Assembly: GCA_009773765.1 (NCBI GenBank)
Contig: WTWZ01000011.1
Location: forward strand, 1 to 43,770
Direction of reading: 5' to 3'
Source of the DNA: Prolixibacteraceae bacterium
GTDB lineage: Bacteria > Bacteroidota > Bacteroidia > Bacteroidales > Prolixibacteraceae
Length of the DNA: 43,770 bases
A program made the translations under genes and the position numbers. Under the pieces are notes generated by a model, which had not been told where the DNA came from, ran no database searches, and was given only the letters and a program-made list of their open reading frames with translations. Shown in pieces: positions 26,694 through 35,813 of the stretch. The first letter of the stretch is position 1; each line of letters starts with the position of its first letter.

Positions 26694-26724
26694 CAAAACT
26701 ATTCAATCATTCAGAGCAAACAAA
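26694..26724 (-). promoter_or_regulatory. Bacteroidetes-type housekeeping promoter of gcvT
   Basis: On the minus strand TTTG (26724-26721) is followed, after exactly 19 bases, by TAGTTTTG (26701-26694), matching the known Bacteroidetes sigma consensus TTTG-N19-TAnnTTTG. The expected start of transcription lies about 15 bases before the gcvT ATG. Confidence 0.65.
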
Positions 26725-26796
26725 TGAAATATATCAGAAATTAAAGAGAACCGTTTTTATGAAATTTTGCTATTTTGCGCCATATTTTAAATCCAA

Positions 26797-27150
26797 ATGA
26801 GCAGCAACCAAAAAATCATTGATTTTAATCATCTTAACAGTTTGACAAACGGAGATGAAAGTTTTAAGAAAGAACTGTCCGCAATTTTTTTAAACCAAAT
26901 TCCGGTTTTCATTAATAACATGAAAAAATATCATGCCCATAACAATTTGGAGAACCTGGCGCGGGAAGCCCACACGGCAAAATCATCGGCAATGATTTTT
27001 GGCATGGAAAATACCGGGATGTTGTTAAAAGAGATTCAACTTCTGGCTGAAAATAATAATGTTTCGGAAATTGGACCTGCATTAAAGGAGGTTGAAAAAG
27101 ATTTGCTGCGGGCAAAAACAGAATTGGATGAAATTCTGAAAGAGTATTGA
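26797..27150 (+). CDS. Stand-alone histidine phosphotransfer (HPt) domain protein
   Basis: The 117-residue, mainly helical protein shows the HPt motif LAREAHTAKSSAMIFGMENTG, where the His of AHTAKSS is the phosphoacceptor and the nearby Lys and small residues fit the family. It should relay phosphate between a hybrid sensor kinase and a response regulator, neither of which is in the window. It is transcribed away from gcvT, with about 125 bases between the two starts, and is a single-gene unit. The partner proteins and the signal are unknown. Confidence 0.8.
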   Translation: MSSNQKIIDFNHLNSLTNGDESFKKELSAIFLNQIPVFINNMKKYHAHNNLENLAREAHTAKSSAMIFGMENTGMLLKEIQLLAENNNVSEIGPALKEVEKDLLRAKTELDEILKEY

Positions 27151-27287
27151 TTTCGGTCGTATTGAAAGGATAGTAATCATCACGCGCTTTGGAAATATTC
27201 TTGAATTATTTCAAATTGAGATTCAATGTCGTTTAGAAAGAAATCAAAAGGTATCTGAATAATAAACACACTTCGGCTACCTGCCTT

Positions 27288-27398
27288 TTCTGTCAGGCGG
27301 GCGCTGTCAATGACAGATTTCAGTTTTGTTGTCATCTCGACGATAGGAGAGATCTGTTCCTATGAAAGATTTCTCCTCGTTCCTCGTCGAAATGACAG
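27288..27398. repeat. Composite intergenic hairpin repeat
   Basis: The spacer between the HPt gene and clpB holds two adjoining imperfect palindromes. The second (27331-27397) pairs GTCATCTCGACGA...GGAGAGATCT with AGATTTCTCC...TCGTCGAAATGAC. The first (about 27288-27317) has CCTGCC opposite GTCAGGCGGG and then CTGTCAATGACAG. From memory, elements with GTCATTTCGACGAGGA and AGATTTCTCC are scattered in many Bacteroidetes genomes. The rest of the 27151-27528 gap shows nothing else convincing. Confidence 0.6.
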
Positions 27399-27528
27399 CA
27401 TTGTTGTAACTGTCATTTACCCATTAAGCCTAATGAAATTAGGTGAACTCTCAGGGCGACCAGATTATTCTTTTGTCTAACCATTTTTGCATTTCCCTGA
27501 CAAATTCCAAATCTGAAATACCCTGTCC

Positions 27529-30126
27529 TTAATTTACCATGTTTCTGAAAACCAATTCACCATTTTCCTCATCAATTACAATCGTTCCGCTTTTATCAAC
27601 AGCTCCGCTTAAAATACGTTTCGACAGCTCATTCAATATGTATTTTTGAAGGATGCGTTTTACCGGACGTGCGCCAAAATGGGGCTCGTAACCAACCTTT
27701 GTCAGCCAATCGATTGCAGCTTCGGTGATATCGATTTTCAAATCGGTTGCCGAAAGCCGTTTAATCACCTGTTCGAACTGCAAACGAACAACCTTGTTGA
27801 TATTTTCGCGCGAAAGTGGCGTAAATATGATGGTTTCGTCAATACGATTCAGGAACTCCGGACGAATGGTTCTTCGCAACAATTCCATCAATTGGTTTCG
27901 GGTTTCTTCCAAAATAAAAGCTTCATTACCTTTATTTATTTTTTCAAAGCTTTCCTGAATAATGTGCGACCCTAAATTTGAGGTCATTATTATAATGGTA
28001 TTCTTAAAATTTACCGTCCTCCCTTTGTTGTCGGTTAACCGGCCATCGTCGAGTACCTGCAGCAACACGTTAAAAATATCGGGGTGCGCTTTTTCAATTT
28101 CATCGAAAAGAACCACAGAGTAAGGTTTGTGTCGCACAGCCTCGGTAAGCTGGCCGCCCTCATCGTAACCAACATAGCCGGGAGGGCTGCCAATCAGCCG
28201 GGTTACGGAGAATTTTTCCTGGTATTCCGACATGTCGATACGGGTCATCATGTTCTCATCGTTAAACAGATATTCTGCAAGCGCTTTTGCCAGTTCGGTT
28301 TTTCCAACACCAGTTGAGCCCAGAAATATAAACGAACCTATTGGCCTTTTTTCATCCTGCAAACCGGCCCGGCTGCGGCGCACAGCATCAGAAACAGCGG
28401 TAATTGCTTCCTCCTGCCCCACTACCCTTCTGTGCAACTCTTCTTCCATGTGCAGGAGTTTTTCGCGCTCGCTTTGCAGCATTTTCGAAACCGGTATTCC
28501 TGTCCAGCGGGCTACAACTTCGGCAATATCTTCCGCATCAACTTCTTCCTTTATCAAACTTCCGCTGCCCTTTTGCCTTTCGAGTTCCTTTTTCAGGTTT
28601 TCAATTTCGCGTTCGGCCTCTTTCACACGGCCATAACGCAATTCGGCTACCCGCTCGTAATTTCCCTGGCGTTCGGCTTCTTCGGCTTCCTGCTTGTAAT
28701 CTTCAATTTCGAGTTTCTTTTTCTGAATGTCATCAATAACCGCCTTTTCCGATTGCCATTTTGCCCTCATCCGTGATTGCTCTTCTTTCAGATTTGAAAT
28801 TTCTTCGTTTAAAACAGCCAGTTTTTTTTCGTCTTTTTCGCGTTTAATGGCTTCGCGTTCAATTTCCAACTGTTTTACACGACGTTCAATTTCATCCAGT
28901 TCTTCCGGAACGGAATCCATTTCCAAACGTAACTTTGCAGCGGCTTCATCCATTAAATCGATGGCCTTATCGGGCAAAAACCGGCCTGAAATATAACGCT
29001 GGGAAAGCTCAACTGCCGCAATAATTGCATTGTCTGTAATCCTCACTTTATGGTGGTTTTCGTACCGTTCCTTTATTCCACGTAATATTGAAATGGCGCT
29101 CAAAGTATCTGGTTCATCAACATGCACCACCTGGAAACGGCGTTCGAGCGCTTTATCTTTTTCAAAATACTTCTGATACTCGCTTAAAGTTGTGGCACCA
29201 ATGGCACGCAACTCTCCACGTGCAAGCGCTGGTTTTAAAATATTGGCTGCATCCATGGCTCCCTCGCTTTTTCCTGCGCCAACCAAAGTGTGAATTTCGT
29301 CGATAAACAAAATTACTTCATCGTTCGAATTGATTACTTCGTTTACCACAGCTTTTAACCTTTCCTCAAACTCGCCCTTGTATTTTGCACCGGCAATCAA
29401 TGCGCCCATATCGAGCGAAAAAACCTGTTTCGATTTCAGATTTTCAGGTACATCACCACGAACAATCCGGTGGGCCAAACCTTCGGCAATAGCAGTTTTC
29501 CCGGTTCCCGGCTCACCTAAAAGAATAGGATTGTTTTTTGTTCTTCGTGAAAGAATTTGCAGTATTCGCCGGATTTCCTCGTCGCGGCCAATAACAGGAT
29601 CCAATTTGCCCGACCGCGCACGTTCGTTTAAATTAAGTGCAAAACGATTGAGTGAATTAAATTTGTCTTCAGCCGACTGACTATCGACTTTCGAACCTTT
29701 GCGCAGTTCCTTAACAGCCATTTTCAGTTCATCTTTTCGAATTCCGCTGTCGTTCATCAACCGGCTCACCGAATCGTTTGCATCGAGCATCGAAATTAAG
29801 ATATGCTCCACAGAAACAAACTGGTCGCCCATTTCCTGCGCCAGTCCTACTGATTTCTGCAAAACCCGGTTAGCTGCATTTGATATATATTGGTCGCCTC
29901 CGGTAACTTTTGCGTACGATTCGATAATTTTATCGATAGTTGTTTGAAAAAGGGCAACGTTGACATCGAGTTTTTTCAACAGAAAACTAATTACGTTTTC
30001 AGCCGAATGAAACAAACCCTTAAAAAGATGTGCCGTTTCAACTGCCTGCTGGTTGTTGCCCCGTGCAATTTGAAAAGCAAACTGAATGGCTTCCTGTGCT
30101 TTAATTGTGAAGTTGTTTAAATTCAT
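27529..30126 (-). CDS. clpB: ClpB ATP-dependent disaggregase
   Basis: The 865-residue Hsp100 chaperone starts MNLNNFTIKAQEAIQFAFQ. An in-frame extension to 30270 encodes an unrelated hydrophobic tract and is rejected. In order there are the Clp N domain (1-145), AAA1 with GEPGTGKTAIAEGLA and VILFIDEIHTLVGAG, the coiled M domain (about 400-525, rich in Glu/Lys), and AAA2 with FLGSTGVGKTELAKALA, LFDEIEKAHPDIFNVLLQ and the arginine region FLNRIDETIIF. It solubilises aggregated proteins with DnaK. It is a single gene, divergent from ppdK. I could not find a convincing heat-shock element upstream. Confidence 0.95.
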   Translation of the reverse strand: MNLNNFTIKAQEAIQFAFQIARGNNQQAVETAHLFKGLFHSAENVISFLLKKLDVNVALFQTTIDKIIESYAKVTGGDQYISNAANRVLQKSVGLAQEMGDQFVSVEHILISMLDANDSVSRLMNDSGIRKDELKMAVKELRKGSKVDSQSAEDKFNSLNRFALNLNERARSGKLDPVIGRDEEIRRILQILSRRTKNNPILLGEPGTGKTAIAEGLAHRIVRGDVPENLKSKQVFSLDMGALIAGAKYKGEFEERLKAVVNEVINSNDEVILFIDEIHTLVGAGKSEGAMDAANILKPALARGELRAIGATTLSEYQKYFEKDKALERRFQVVHVDEPDTLSAISILRGIKERYENHHKVRITDNAIIAAVELSQRYISGRFLPDKAIDLMDEAAAKLRLEMDSVPEELDEIERRVKQLEIEREAIKREKDEKKLAVLNEEISNLKEEQSRMRAKWQSEKAVIDDIQKKKLEIEDYKQEAEEAERQGNYERVAELRYGRVKEAEREIENLKKELERQKGSGSLIKEEVDAEDIAEVVARWTGIPVSKMLQSEREKLLHMEEELHRRVVGQEEAITAVSDAVRRSRAGLQDEKRPIGSFIFLGSTGVGKTELAKALAEYLFNDENMMTRIDMSEYQEKFSVTRLIGSPPGYVGYDEGGQLTEAVRHKPYSVVLFDEIEKAHPDIFNVLLQVLDDGRLTDNKGRTVNFKNTIIIMTSNLGSHIIQESFEKINKGNEAFILEETRNQLMELLRRTIRPEFLNRIDETIIFTPLSRENINKVVRLQFEQVIKRLSATDLKIDITEAAIDWLTKVGYEPHFGARPVKRILQKYILNELSKRILSGAVDKSGTIVIDEENGELVFRNMVN

Positions 30127-30671
30127 AACCGCTAATTTTAAATTTAATAGTTCAAAAAGCAAACCATAACCAATTGAAAGACAATATGTCAAAATAAAAA
30201 ATGAATTTAATGAAAATACGTCTGAAAAAAGAGAATTTGGGTGAAAAGCTGACAGTAACAAAAAAAACAAGGATGAAATTCACCCCTGTTTTCCAAATCT
30301 TACCAAACTTATCTCTATGAAAAAACTCTGCTACAAAATTTTATAATACAAATGTAGTTCAATAAAGAGTTAACACATCTGAATCAAAGTTAAAGAAAGT
30401 TAAGAGTTAATATTCAATATGATATACCAGCAGGACCTCAGTTTTACATCTTCCAAAATCTATATATTTGCAATCCGTTTTTTTAAAAAAATCAATTAAA
30501 TAAATGTTGCTTGTGCTTGGTGTTTACCTGCAAATTTAAATAAATGTTACTTGTGCTTAATGTTAACCTTCAAATTCAGGTTGCATTTTATTTCTAAAAA
30601 AATTGAGTTACTTTAGCACCCCGAAAAAAGAAATATATTTTTTAATTTATATAACTAAAAATTAAATGTTT
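30127..30671. promoter_or_regulatory. Divergent intergenic region clpB / ppdK
   Basis: About 540 AT-rich bases. For ppdK, TATATTTG at 30463-30470 matches the Bacteroidetes -7 consensus; only a weak TTTT (30442-30445) stands near the -33 position. For clpB, TACATTTG on the minus strand (30356-30349) is a possible -7 box without a good partner. A 40-base tandem repeat lies between the ppdK promoter candidate and its start codon. Confidence 0.4.
30496..30575 (+). repeat. Two-copy 40-base tandem repeat in the ppdK leader
   Basis: Units 30496-30535 and 30536-30575 share 35 of 40 positions, including TTAAATAAATGTT, CTTGTGCTT and CAAAT. They lie downstream of the candidate -7 box, so they would be part of the untranslated leader of pyruvate phosphate dikinase. 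They may be regulator binding sites or RNA elements. Confidence 0.75.
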
Positions 30672-33374
30672 ATGGCAAAACATGTATATACCTTTGGGGC
30701 AGGCCGTGCAGAAGGTAAAGCAGACATGAAAAACCTCCTGGGAGGTAAAGGTGCAAACCTTGCAGAGATGAACCTTATCGGTGTACCGGTCCCGCCGGGA
30801 TTCACCATCACAACCGAAGTTTGTGCAATGTACAACGAACTGGGTCAGGAAAAAACATTCGACCTGATTAAACCCGAAGTTGAAGCAGCAGTTGCGCTTA
30901 TTGAGAAATTAACAGACACAAAATTTGGCGACAAGGAAAATCCGTGCCTTGTGTCGGTACGTTCAGGTGCCAGGGCTTCTATGCCCGGCATGATGGATAC
31001 AGTATTAAACCTTGGGATGAACGACGTTGCAGTTGAAGCTATTGCAAAGAAATCGGGAAACCCGCGTTTTGCCTGGGATTCATACCGCCGGTTTGTTCAA
31101 ATGTTTGGTGATGTTGTTTTGGATATGAAACCACAAAGCAAAGAGGAAATCGATCCGTTTGAAGAAATCATTGAAGAGTTGAAAGAAGAAAAAGGAATCC
31201 ACCTTGATACCGATTTTTCAACTGAAGATTTAAAAGAACTGGTTGCCCGTTTTAAAAAGGCAGTTAAAAAAGTAACCGGAAAAGATTTCCCAACCGACCC
31301 ATGGGAACAATTATGGGGTTCGGTAGCTGCAGTGTTTAACAGCTGGAACAACGACCGCGCAATTTTTTACCGCCGCATGGAACAAATACCCGATGAATGG
31401 GGAACAGCAGTTAACGTTCAGGCAATGGTGTTCGGAAACATGGGCGACAACTCAGGAACCGGAGTTTGTTTTACACGCGATGCAGGTACCGGCGAAGATA
31501 TTTTCAACGGCGAATACCTGATTAATGCACAGGGTGAAGATGTGGTTGCCGGAATCCGCACACCACAGGAAGTAACTCTCGAAGGTTCGAAAAGATGGGC
31601 TGCCTTACAGGGGGTCAGCGAAGAGGAAAGGGCTTCAAAATATCCTTCACTTGAAGAAGCCATGCCAGAAATGTTCAGGCAATTGAATGAAACCCAGCAG
31701 AAACTGGAGGATCATTACAGCAATATGCAGGATATTGAATTTACCATACAGGAAGGTAAGTTGTGGATGTTACAAACACGTAACGGAAAACGTACAGGCG
31801 CTGCGATGGTGAAAATTGCTGTTGACATGCTTGAAGAAGGACGGATTGACGAAAAAACAGCCCTTGGACGGATTGACGCCGGTAAATTAGATGAATTGCT
31901 TCACCCCGTTTTTGAAACTTCGGCTATTAAAGCGGCAAAAGTTTTGGCCAAAGGATTGCCGGCATCTCCGGGCGCTGCCACTGGCCAGGTAGTTTTCTTT
32001 GCCGACGAAGCGGCAAAATACCCGGCTTCAATTTTGGTCCGCGTTGAAACTTCGCCCGAAGACCTTGAGGGAATGCACATTGCCAAAGGTATTTTAACAG
32101 CCCGCGGAGGTATGACATCTCACGCTGCCGTTGTTGCCCGTGGTATGGGTAAATGTTGTATATCGGGCGCAGGCGCTGTAAAAATTAATTACAAAACCCG
32201 TGTTATGACTATCGAAGGAAAAGAATACTTCGAAGGCGACTGGATTTCGTTGAACGGATCAACCGGAGAAGTTTACGATGGTAAAGTTGCAACCATGGAT
32301 CCCGACATCAGCGGCGATTTTGGAAAAGTAATGGAGTGGGCAGATAAGTTCACCCGCATGAAAGTGCGCACCAATGCCGATTCGCCGAAAGATGCAAAAA
32401 TTGCGCGCGAATTTGGAGCACAGGGAATTGGTCTTTGCCGCACGGAACACATGTTTTTCGAAGGCGAAAGAATTAAGGCTATGCGCGAAATGATACTTGC
32501 CAAAGAAGAAACTGCAAGGCGCAAAGCATTGGATAAATTGCTGCCTTTCCAACGTGAAGATTTCGAAGGAATTCTGGAAGCGATGGCTGGATATGGCGTT
32601 ACCATTCGTTTGCTCGACCCGCCATTACACGAATTTGTACCCCACGAACCTGCCAATCAGAAAATTATGGCCGAGGAAATGGGAATTTCGGTTGAACAGG
32701 TAAAAGCATTGGTTGAAGATTTACATGAATTCAACCCGATGTTAGGCCACCGCGGTTGCCGTTTGGGAATTACTTATCCTGAAATTACTGAAATGCAGGC
32801 GCGTGCCATTATTGAAGCAGCAGTTAACTTAACCAAAAAAGGAGTTGACGCCCGCCCTGAAATTATGGTGCCGCTGATTGGCACGGTTAAAGAATATAAA
32901 TTACAGGCCGATATAATTCATGCTACGGCAGCCAAAGTATTTGCCGAAAAAGGTGCAAAATGCGATTACCAGGTTGGAACAATGATTGAAATTCCACGCG
33001 CTGCCCTTACCGCTGATTTAATCGCAAAAGAAGCCGAATTCTTCTCTTTCGGGACCAACGACCTTACGCAGATGGCTTTTGGTTATTCGCGCGATGATGC
33101 AGGTAAATTTTTACCGGTTTACATTGAAAAAGGCATCCTGAAAACAGATCCGTTCCAGGTTCTCGATCAGGAAGGCGTTGGCCAATTGATCAGAATGGCT
33201 GTTGAAAAAGGACGCAGTGTAAAACCAGGCCTGAAAGTTGGTATCTGTGGCGAACATGGAGGCGAACCATCGTCGGTTAAATTCTGCGACAGCGTTGGAA
33301 TGGACTATGTTAGTTGCTCACCTTACCGAGTGCCAATTGCACGTGTTGCTGCAGCTCAGGCAAATTTGAAGTAA
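30672..33374 (+). CDS. ppdK: Pyruvate, phosphate dikinase
   Basis: The roughly 900-residue enzyme interconverts pyruvate, ATP and phosphate with phosphoenolpyruvate, AMP and pyrophosphate. Domains in order: an ATP-grasp nucleotide domain ([35 protein letters not shown]), the swivelling phosphohistidine domain ([21 protein letters not shown], where the His carries the phosphate) and the PEP/pyruvate barrel ([29 protein letters not shown], and the C-terminal [21 protein letters not shown] with the catalytic Cys). A second ATG six bases upstream (30666) is equally possible; MAKHVYTFG is the family-like start. It can serve glycolysis or gluconeogenesis with pyrophosphate. A hairpin terminator follows. 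Confidence 0.96.
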   Translation: MAKHVYTFGAGRAEGKADMKNLLGGKGANLAEMNLIGVPVPPGFTITTEVCAMYNELGQEKTFDLIKPEVEAAVALIEKLTDTKFGDKENPCLVSVRSGARASMPGMMDTVLNLGMNDVAVEAIAKKSGNPRFAWDSYRRFVQMFGDVVLDMKPQSKEEIDPFEEIIEELKEEKGIHLDTDFSTEDLKELVARFKKAVKKVTGKDFPTDPWEQLWGSVAAVFNSWNNDRAIFYRRMEQIPDEWGTAVNVQAMVFGNMGDNSGTGVCFTRDAGTGEDIFNGEYLINAQGEDVVAGIRTPQEVTLEGSKRWAALQGVSEEERASKYPSLEEAMPEMFRQLNETQQKLEDHYSNMQDIEFTIQEGKLWMLQTRNGKRTGAAMVKIAVDMLEEGRIDEKTALGRIDAGKLDELLHPVFETSAIKAAKVLAKGLPASPGAATGQVVFFADEAAKYPASILVRVETSPEDLEGMHIAKGILTARGGMTSHAAVVARGMGKCCISGAGAVKINYKTRVMTIEGKEYFEGDWISLNGSTGEVYDGKVATMDPDISGDFGKVMEWADKFTRMKVRTNADSPKDAKIAREFGAQGIGLCRTEHMFFEGERIKAMREMILAKEETARRKALDKLLPFQREDFEGILEAMAGYGVTIRLLDPPLHEFVPHEPANQKIMAEEMGISVEQVKALVEDLHEFNPMLGHRGCRLGITYPEITEMQARAIIEAAVNLTKKGVDARPEIMVPLIGTVKEYKLQADIIHATAAKVFAEKGAKCDYQVGTMIEIPRAALTADLIAKEAEFFSFGTNDLTQMAFGYSRDDAGKFLPVYIEKGILKTDPFQVLDQEGVGQLIRMAVEKGRSVKPGLKVGICGEHGGEPSSVKFCDSVGMDYVSCSPYRVPIARVAAAQANLK

Positions 33375-33395
33375 TATACTGAAAAGTAAAATATT

Positions 33396-33438
33396 AAAGC
33401 CGTCTTCTCAGGGGTAAAACCGGGGAGGCGGTTTTTTT
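33396..33438 (+). terminator. Intrinsic terminator of ppdK
   Basis: The arm AAAGCCGTCTTCTC (33396-33409) pairs, with three G-U pairs, to GGGGAGGCGGTTT, which runs into seven T residues. It lies between the convergent ppdK and buk genes and may also act weakly for buk on the minus strand. Confidence 0.8.
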
Positions 33439-33464
33439 ATTTTAATTCATTCTGCGGGTGGCAT

Positions 33465-34538
33465 TTATTTATCATACACTTTTGGCTCCACTTCGCCACG
33501 TGCAACCCGCAAGGCATTCATCGCAAGTGCTTCCAGTTCGTCTTCGCCAGGGTAGGAATAAACCGGTGCGATGAAACCGGCTTTTCCTTTGATGTATCTT
33601 TCTATACTTTTATTAAATGCCAGGCCGCCGGTAAGCAAAATGGCATCAACTTTTCCATCGAGAACCACTGCCATTTCGCCTATGGTTTTTGCCACCTGAT
33701 AAAATAGAGCTTCCTGGTAAAACCTCGCTTTTTCGTTGCCTTCTTTTGCCAAATCTTCAACTTCGCGGGCATTGTTTGTACCCATAAAACTTACAAATCC
33801 GCCTTCACCTAAAACCATTCTGTCCACTTCCCTTTTTGAGTATCTCCCGCTAAAACAAATTTCAATTAACTGCCCGGCAGGAAGCGTTCCCGATCGTTCG
33901 GGACTAAATGGCCCTTCGCCATTCAAAGCATTGTTTACATCAATTACCCGGCCTTTATTATGGGCGCCAACCGAAATGCCGCCGCCAAGATGGGCAACTA
34001 TTAAATTCAGTCCTTCATAGTTTTTACCAACTTTTTTTGCATGTGAACGGGCAATAGCTTTTTGATTTAACGCATGAAAAATGGAACGCCTTTCAAATTT
34101 TGAATGCCCCGAAACCCGGGCAATATCTTCCAACTCATCAGTAACAACCGGGTCGGCAATAAATGCCTGGGCAGCGGGTATTTGTAATGCTATATTACTG
34201 GCCAGCAGCGGGCCAAGATTGCTTGCGTGTTGCCCCGTCACCCCATCGCGAACATGTTGCAACATGCGGTTGTTCACCCTGTAAATACCCGATTCCACGG
34301 GGTAAGTCAATCCGCCGCAGGCAATAATGTATTTAATCGAAACAACCTCAATTCCTTCTTCAGTAAGCACATCGATTATTAAACCTTTCCTGAAATCAAA
34401 CTGGTCGATTATATTTTCATAGTGAAGCAGGTCGTTGAACGAATGACGGATTGTTTTGTTCAAAACACATTCCGTATCGAAGTAAACCGCAAATTTAGTA
34501 GATGTGGAACCCGGATTTATGGCAAGGATTCGGTGCAT
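33465..34538 (-). CDS. buk: Butyrate / branched-chain acyl kinase
   Basis: The 357-residue ASKHA-family kinase converts an acyl phosphate and ADP to the free acid and ATP. It begins with the phosphate-binding RILAINPGSTSTKFAVYFD and carries LIVAHLGGGISVGAHNKGRVIDVNNALNGEGPFSPERSG, LAGQLIEICF-type context and the adenosine segment DAILLTGGLAFNK. It is complete and follows ptb with a four-base gap, forming the classic Ptb-Buk pair that gains ATP from butyryl- or isobutyryl/isovaleryl-CoA. The actual chain length cannot be told from sequence. It is convergent with ppdK. Confidence 0.92.
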   Translation of the reverse strand: MHRILAINPGSTSTKFAVYFDTECVLNKTIRHSFNDLLHYENIIDQFDFRKGLIIDVLTEEGIEVVSIKYIIACGGLTYPVESGIYRVNNRMLQHVRDGVTGQHASNLGPLLASNIALQIPAAQAFIADPVVTDELEDIARVSGHSKFERRSIFHALNQKAIARSHAKKVGKNYEGLNLIVAHLGGGISVGAHNKGRVIDVNNALNGEGPFSPERSGTLPAGQLIEICFSGRYSKREVDRMVLGEGGFVSFMGTNNAREVEDLAKEGNEKARFYQEALFYQVAKTIGEMAVVLDGKVDAILLTGGLAFNKSIERYIKGKAGFIAPVYSYPGEDELEALAMNALRVARGEVEPKVYDK

Positions 34539-34542
34539 TTAT

Positions 34543-35445
34543 TTAGCTTAACAATGAGGCCAGAGCAATGGAATTTAATTTTGTTTTTTCGCTGTCGCCG
34601 CGTGACGATACCACAACCGGAACTTTTGCACCGGCAATTATTCCCGACATTTCGGCATTGGAAAGTTTCGAATTGGTTTTGTAAAACACGTTTGCCGCAT
34701 CAATATTCGGGAAAAGCAAACAGTCGGCATCGCCTGCAACCGGCGAAGTAAGGCCCTTTATTTCAGCCGAATTCCGATCGAGCGCCACATCCAATGCCAT
34801 TGGCCCGTCAACTATGCCGCCTTCAATTTGCCTGTGTTCCGACATTTTTGCAATAGTTGCCCCGTCCATGCACGACTGTATTGAAATGATGATCTGCTCG
34901 GTTGGCGCAATTACTGCTACTTTCGGATATTCAATGCCCAACAGTTTTGCAGCCTGAATCAGGTTTTCAGTCATTAATATTTTCTGTTTCAGGTCAGGGT
35001 ATGGAATCACTCCCGCATCGCTAAATATCAGCAGTTTATGGTAATTAGGGTTATCCATTACCGAAATGTGGCTAAGTGTTCCGCTGGCAGGCACCAAACC
35101 ATACTCTTTTTTGAGAAGTAAACGCATGAATTTGTCGGTGGTTAGCAAACCTTTCATAATTAAATCAGCTTTCCCGTTATTAACAAGCTCAATTGCTTTT
35201 TCGCCCGCTTCCTTGGGCGTATCGGCATGTACTATGTGGTATTTCTTCTTGTCGAAATTTAAACCCTCAAGTGCTTTTTCAATGGTTTTACTGTCGCCGG
35301 TTAAAATAGGGGTTACAAATCCCATTTCTACGGCAAGGTTAAGGGCTTCTATTGTATTTTCGTCAACACCGTTAACAACCACCAGCTTTTTTGCGGGTTG
35401 CTTTTGAGCTGCATCAAGCAAATCTTTAAAATTTTTAATGTGCAT
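34543..35445 (-). CDS. ptb: Phosphate butyryltransferase
   Basis: The 300-residue enzyme of the phosphate acetyl/butyryltransferase family exchanges CoA for phosphate on a short acyl group, supplying the acyl phosphate for Buk. Typical segments are KKLVVVNGVDENTIEALNLA, ADLIMKGLLTTDKFMR, the PNYHKLLIFSDAGVIPYPDL core, VDGPMALDVALDR and the C-terminal SGIIAGAKVPVVVSSRGDS. The frame opens at 35493, but MHIKNFKDLLDAAQKQP at 35445 gives the family-like N-terminus. It is the first gene of a two-gene operon divergent from acs. Confidence 0.93.
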   Translation of the reverse strand: MHIKNFKDLLDAAQKQPAKKLVVVNGVDENTIEALNLAVEMGFVTPILTGDSKTIEKALEGLNFDKKKYHIVHADTPKEAGEKAIELVNNGKADLIMKGLLTTDKFMRLLLKKEYGLVPASGTLSHISVMDNPNYHKLLIFSDAGVIPYPDLKQKILMTENLIQAAKLLGIEYPKVAVIAPTEQIIISIQSCMDGATIAKMSEHRQIEGGIVDGPMALDVALDRNSAEIKGLTSPVAGDADCLLFPNIDAANVFYKTNSKLSNAEMSGIIAGAKVPVVVSSRGDSEKTKLNSIALASLLS

Positions 35446-35813
35446 TGTTTTTTTGTCGAAGTTAAGCGAAACTGGGAATGTAAACGACAACATTGCTCAG
35501 GTTTTTTTATGTTGTAAACCATGACTCAAAATTTCATCCTTACAATCTCATTTTAAAAATCGTGTTTGAGTTCAAATTTTGAAACAGAATCTGTGATTTT
35601 ACTTTTATTTTATTATTTCTGAAACCGAATTGTGCTTGATTTCAACACATGACAAGCGCTGAAATTTAATAAAATAAATGCGGAAATATGTCATGTTCCA
35701 TCCTGTTTTCCAAAGAAAAAATGGGTGTTGTACAATATACCGGAAAAAGATTGGAATAGCCTTTTTTATTCTAAATTCAAACCCTCATATTTTTTAACTA
35801 AATCATTATTGCT
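35446..35813. promoter_or_regulatory. Divergent intergenic region ptb / acs with overlapping dyads
   Basis: This 368-base AT-rich gap should hold the promoters of ptb-buk and of acs. No full TTTG-N19-TAnnTTTG match is visible on either strand. A perfect dyad TTCAAA-T-TTTGAA at 35571-35583 overlaps a near-dyad TTTGAGTTCAAA, which could be an operator. Confidence 0.35.

Noticed and set aside
28232-28776. Several long plus-strand frames opposite clpB
   Set aside because: They are antisense shadows of a conserved gene, caused by its codon bias.
30127-30270. Hydrophobic N-terminal extension of ClpB
   Set aside because: ClpB proteins start with the N domain (MNLNNFTIKAQ); the extension has no family similarity and is likely untranslated leader.
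32259-32656. Long minus-strand frames opposite ppdK
   Set aside because: Antisense shadows of the PPDK gene without family features.
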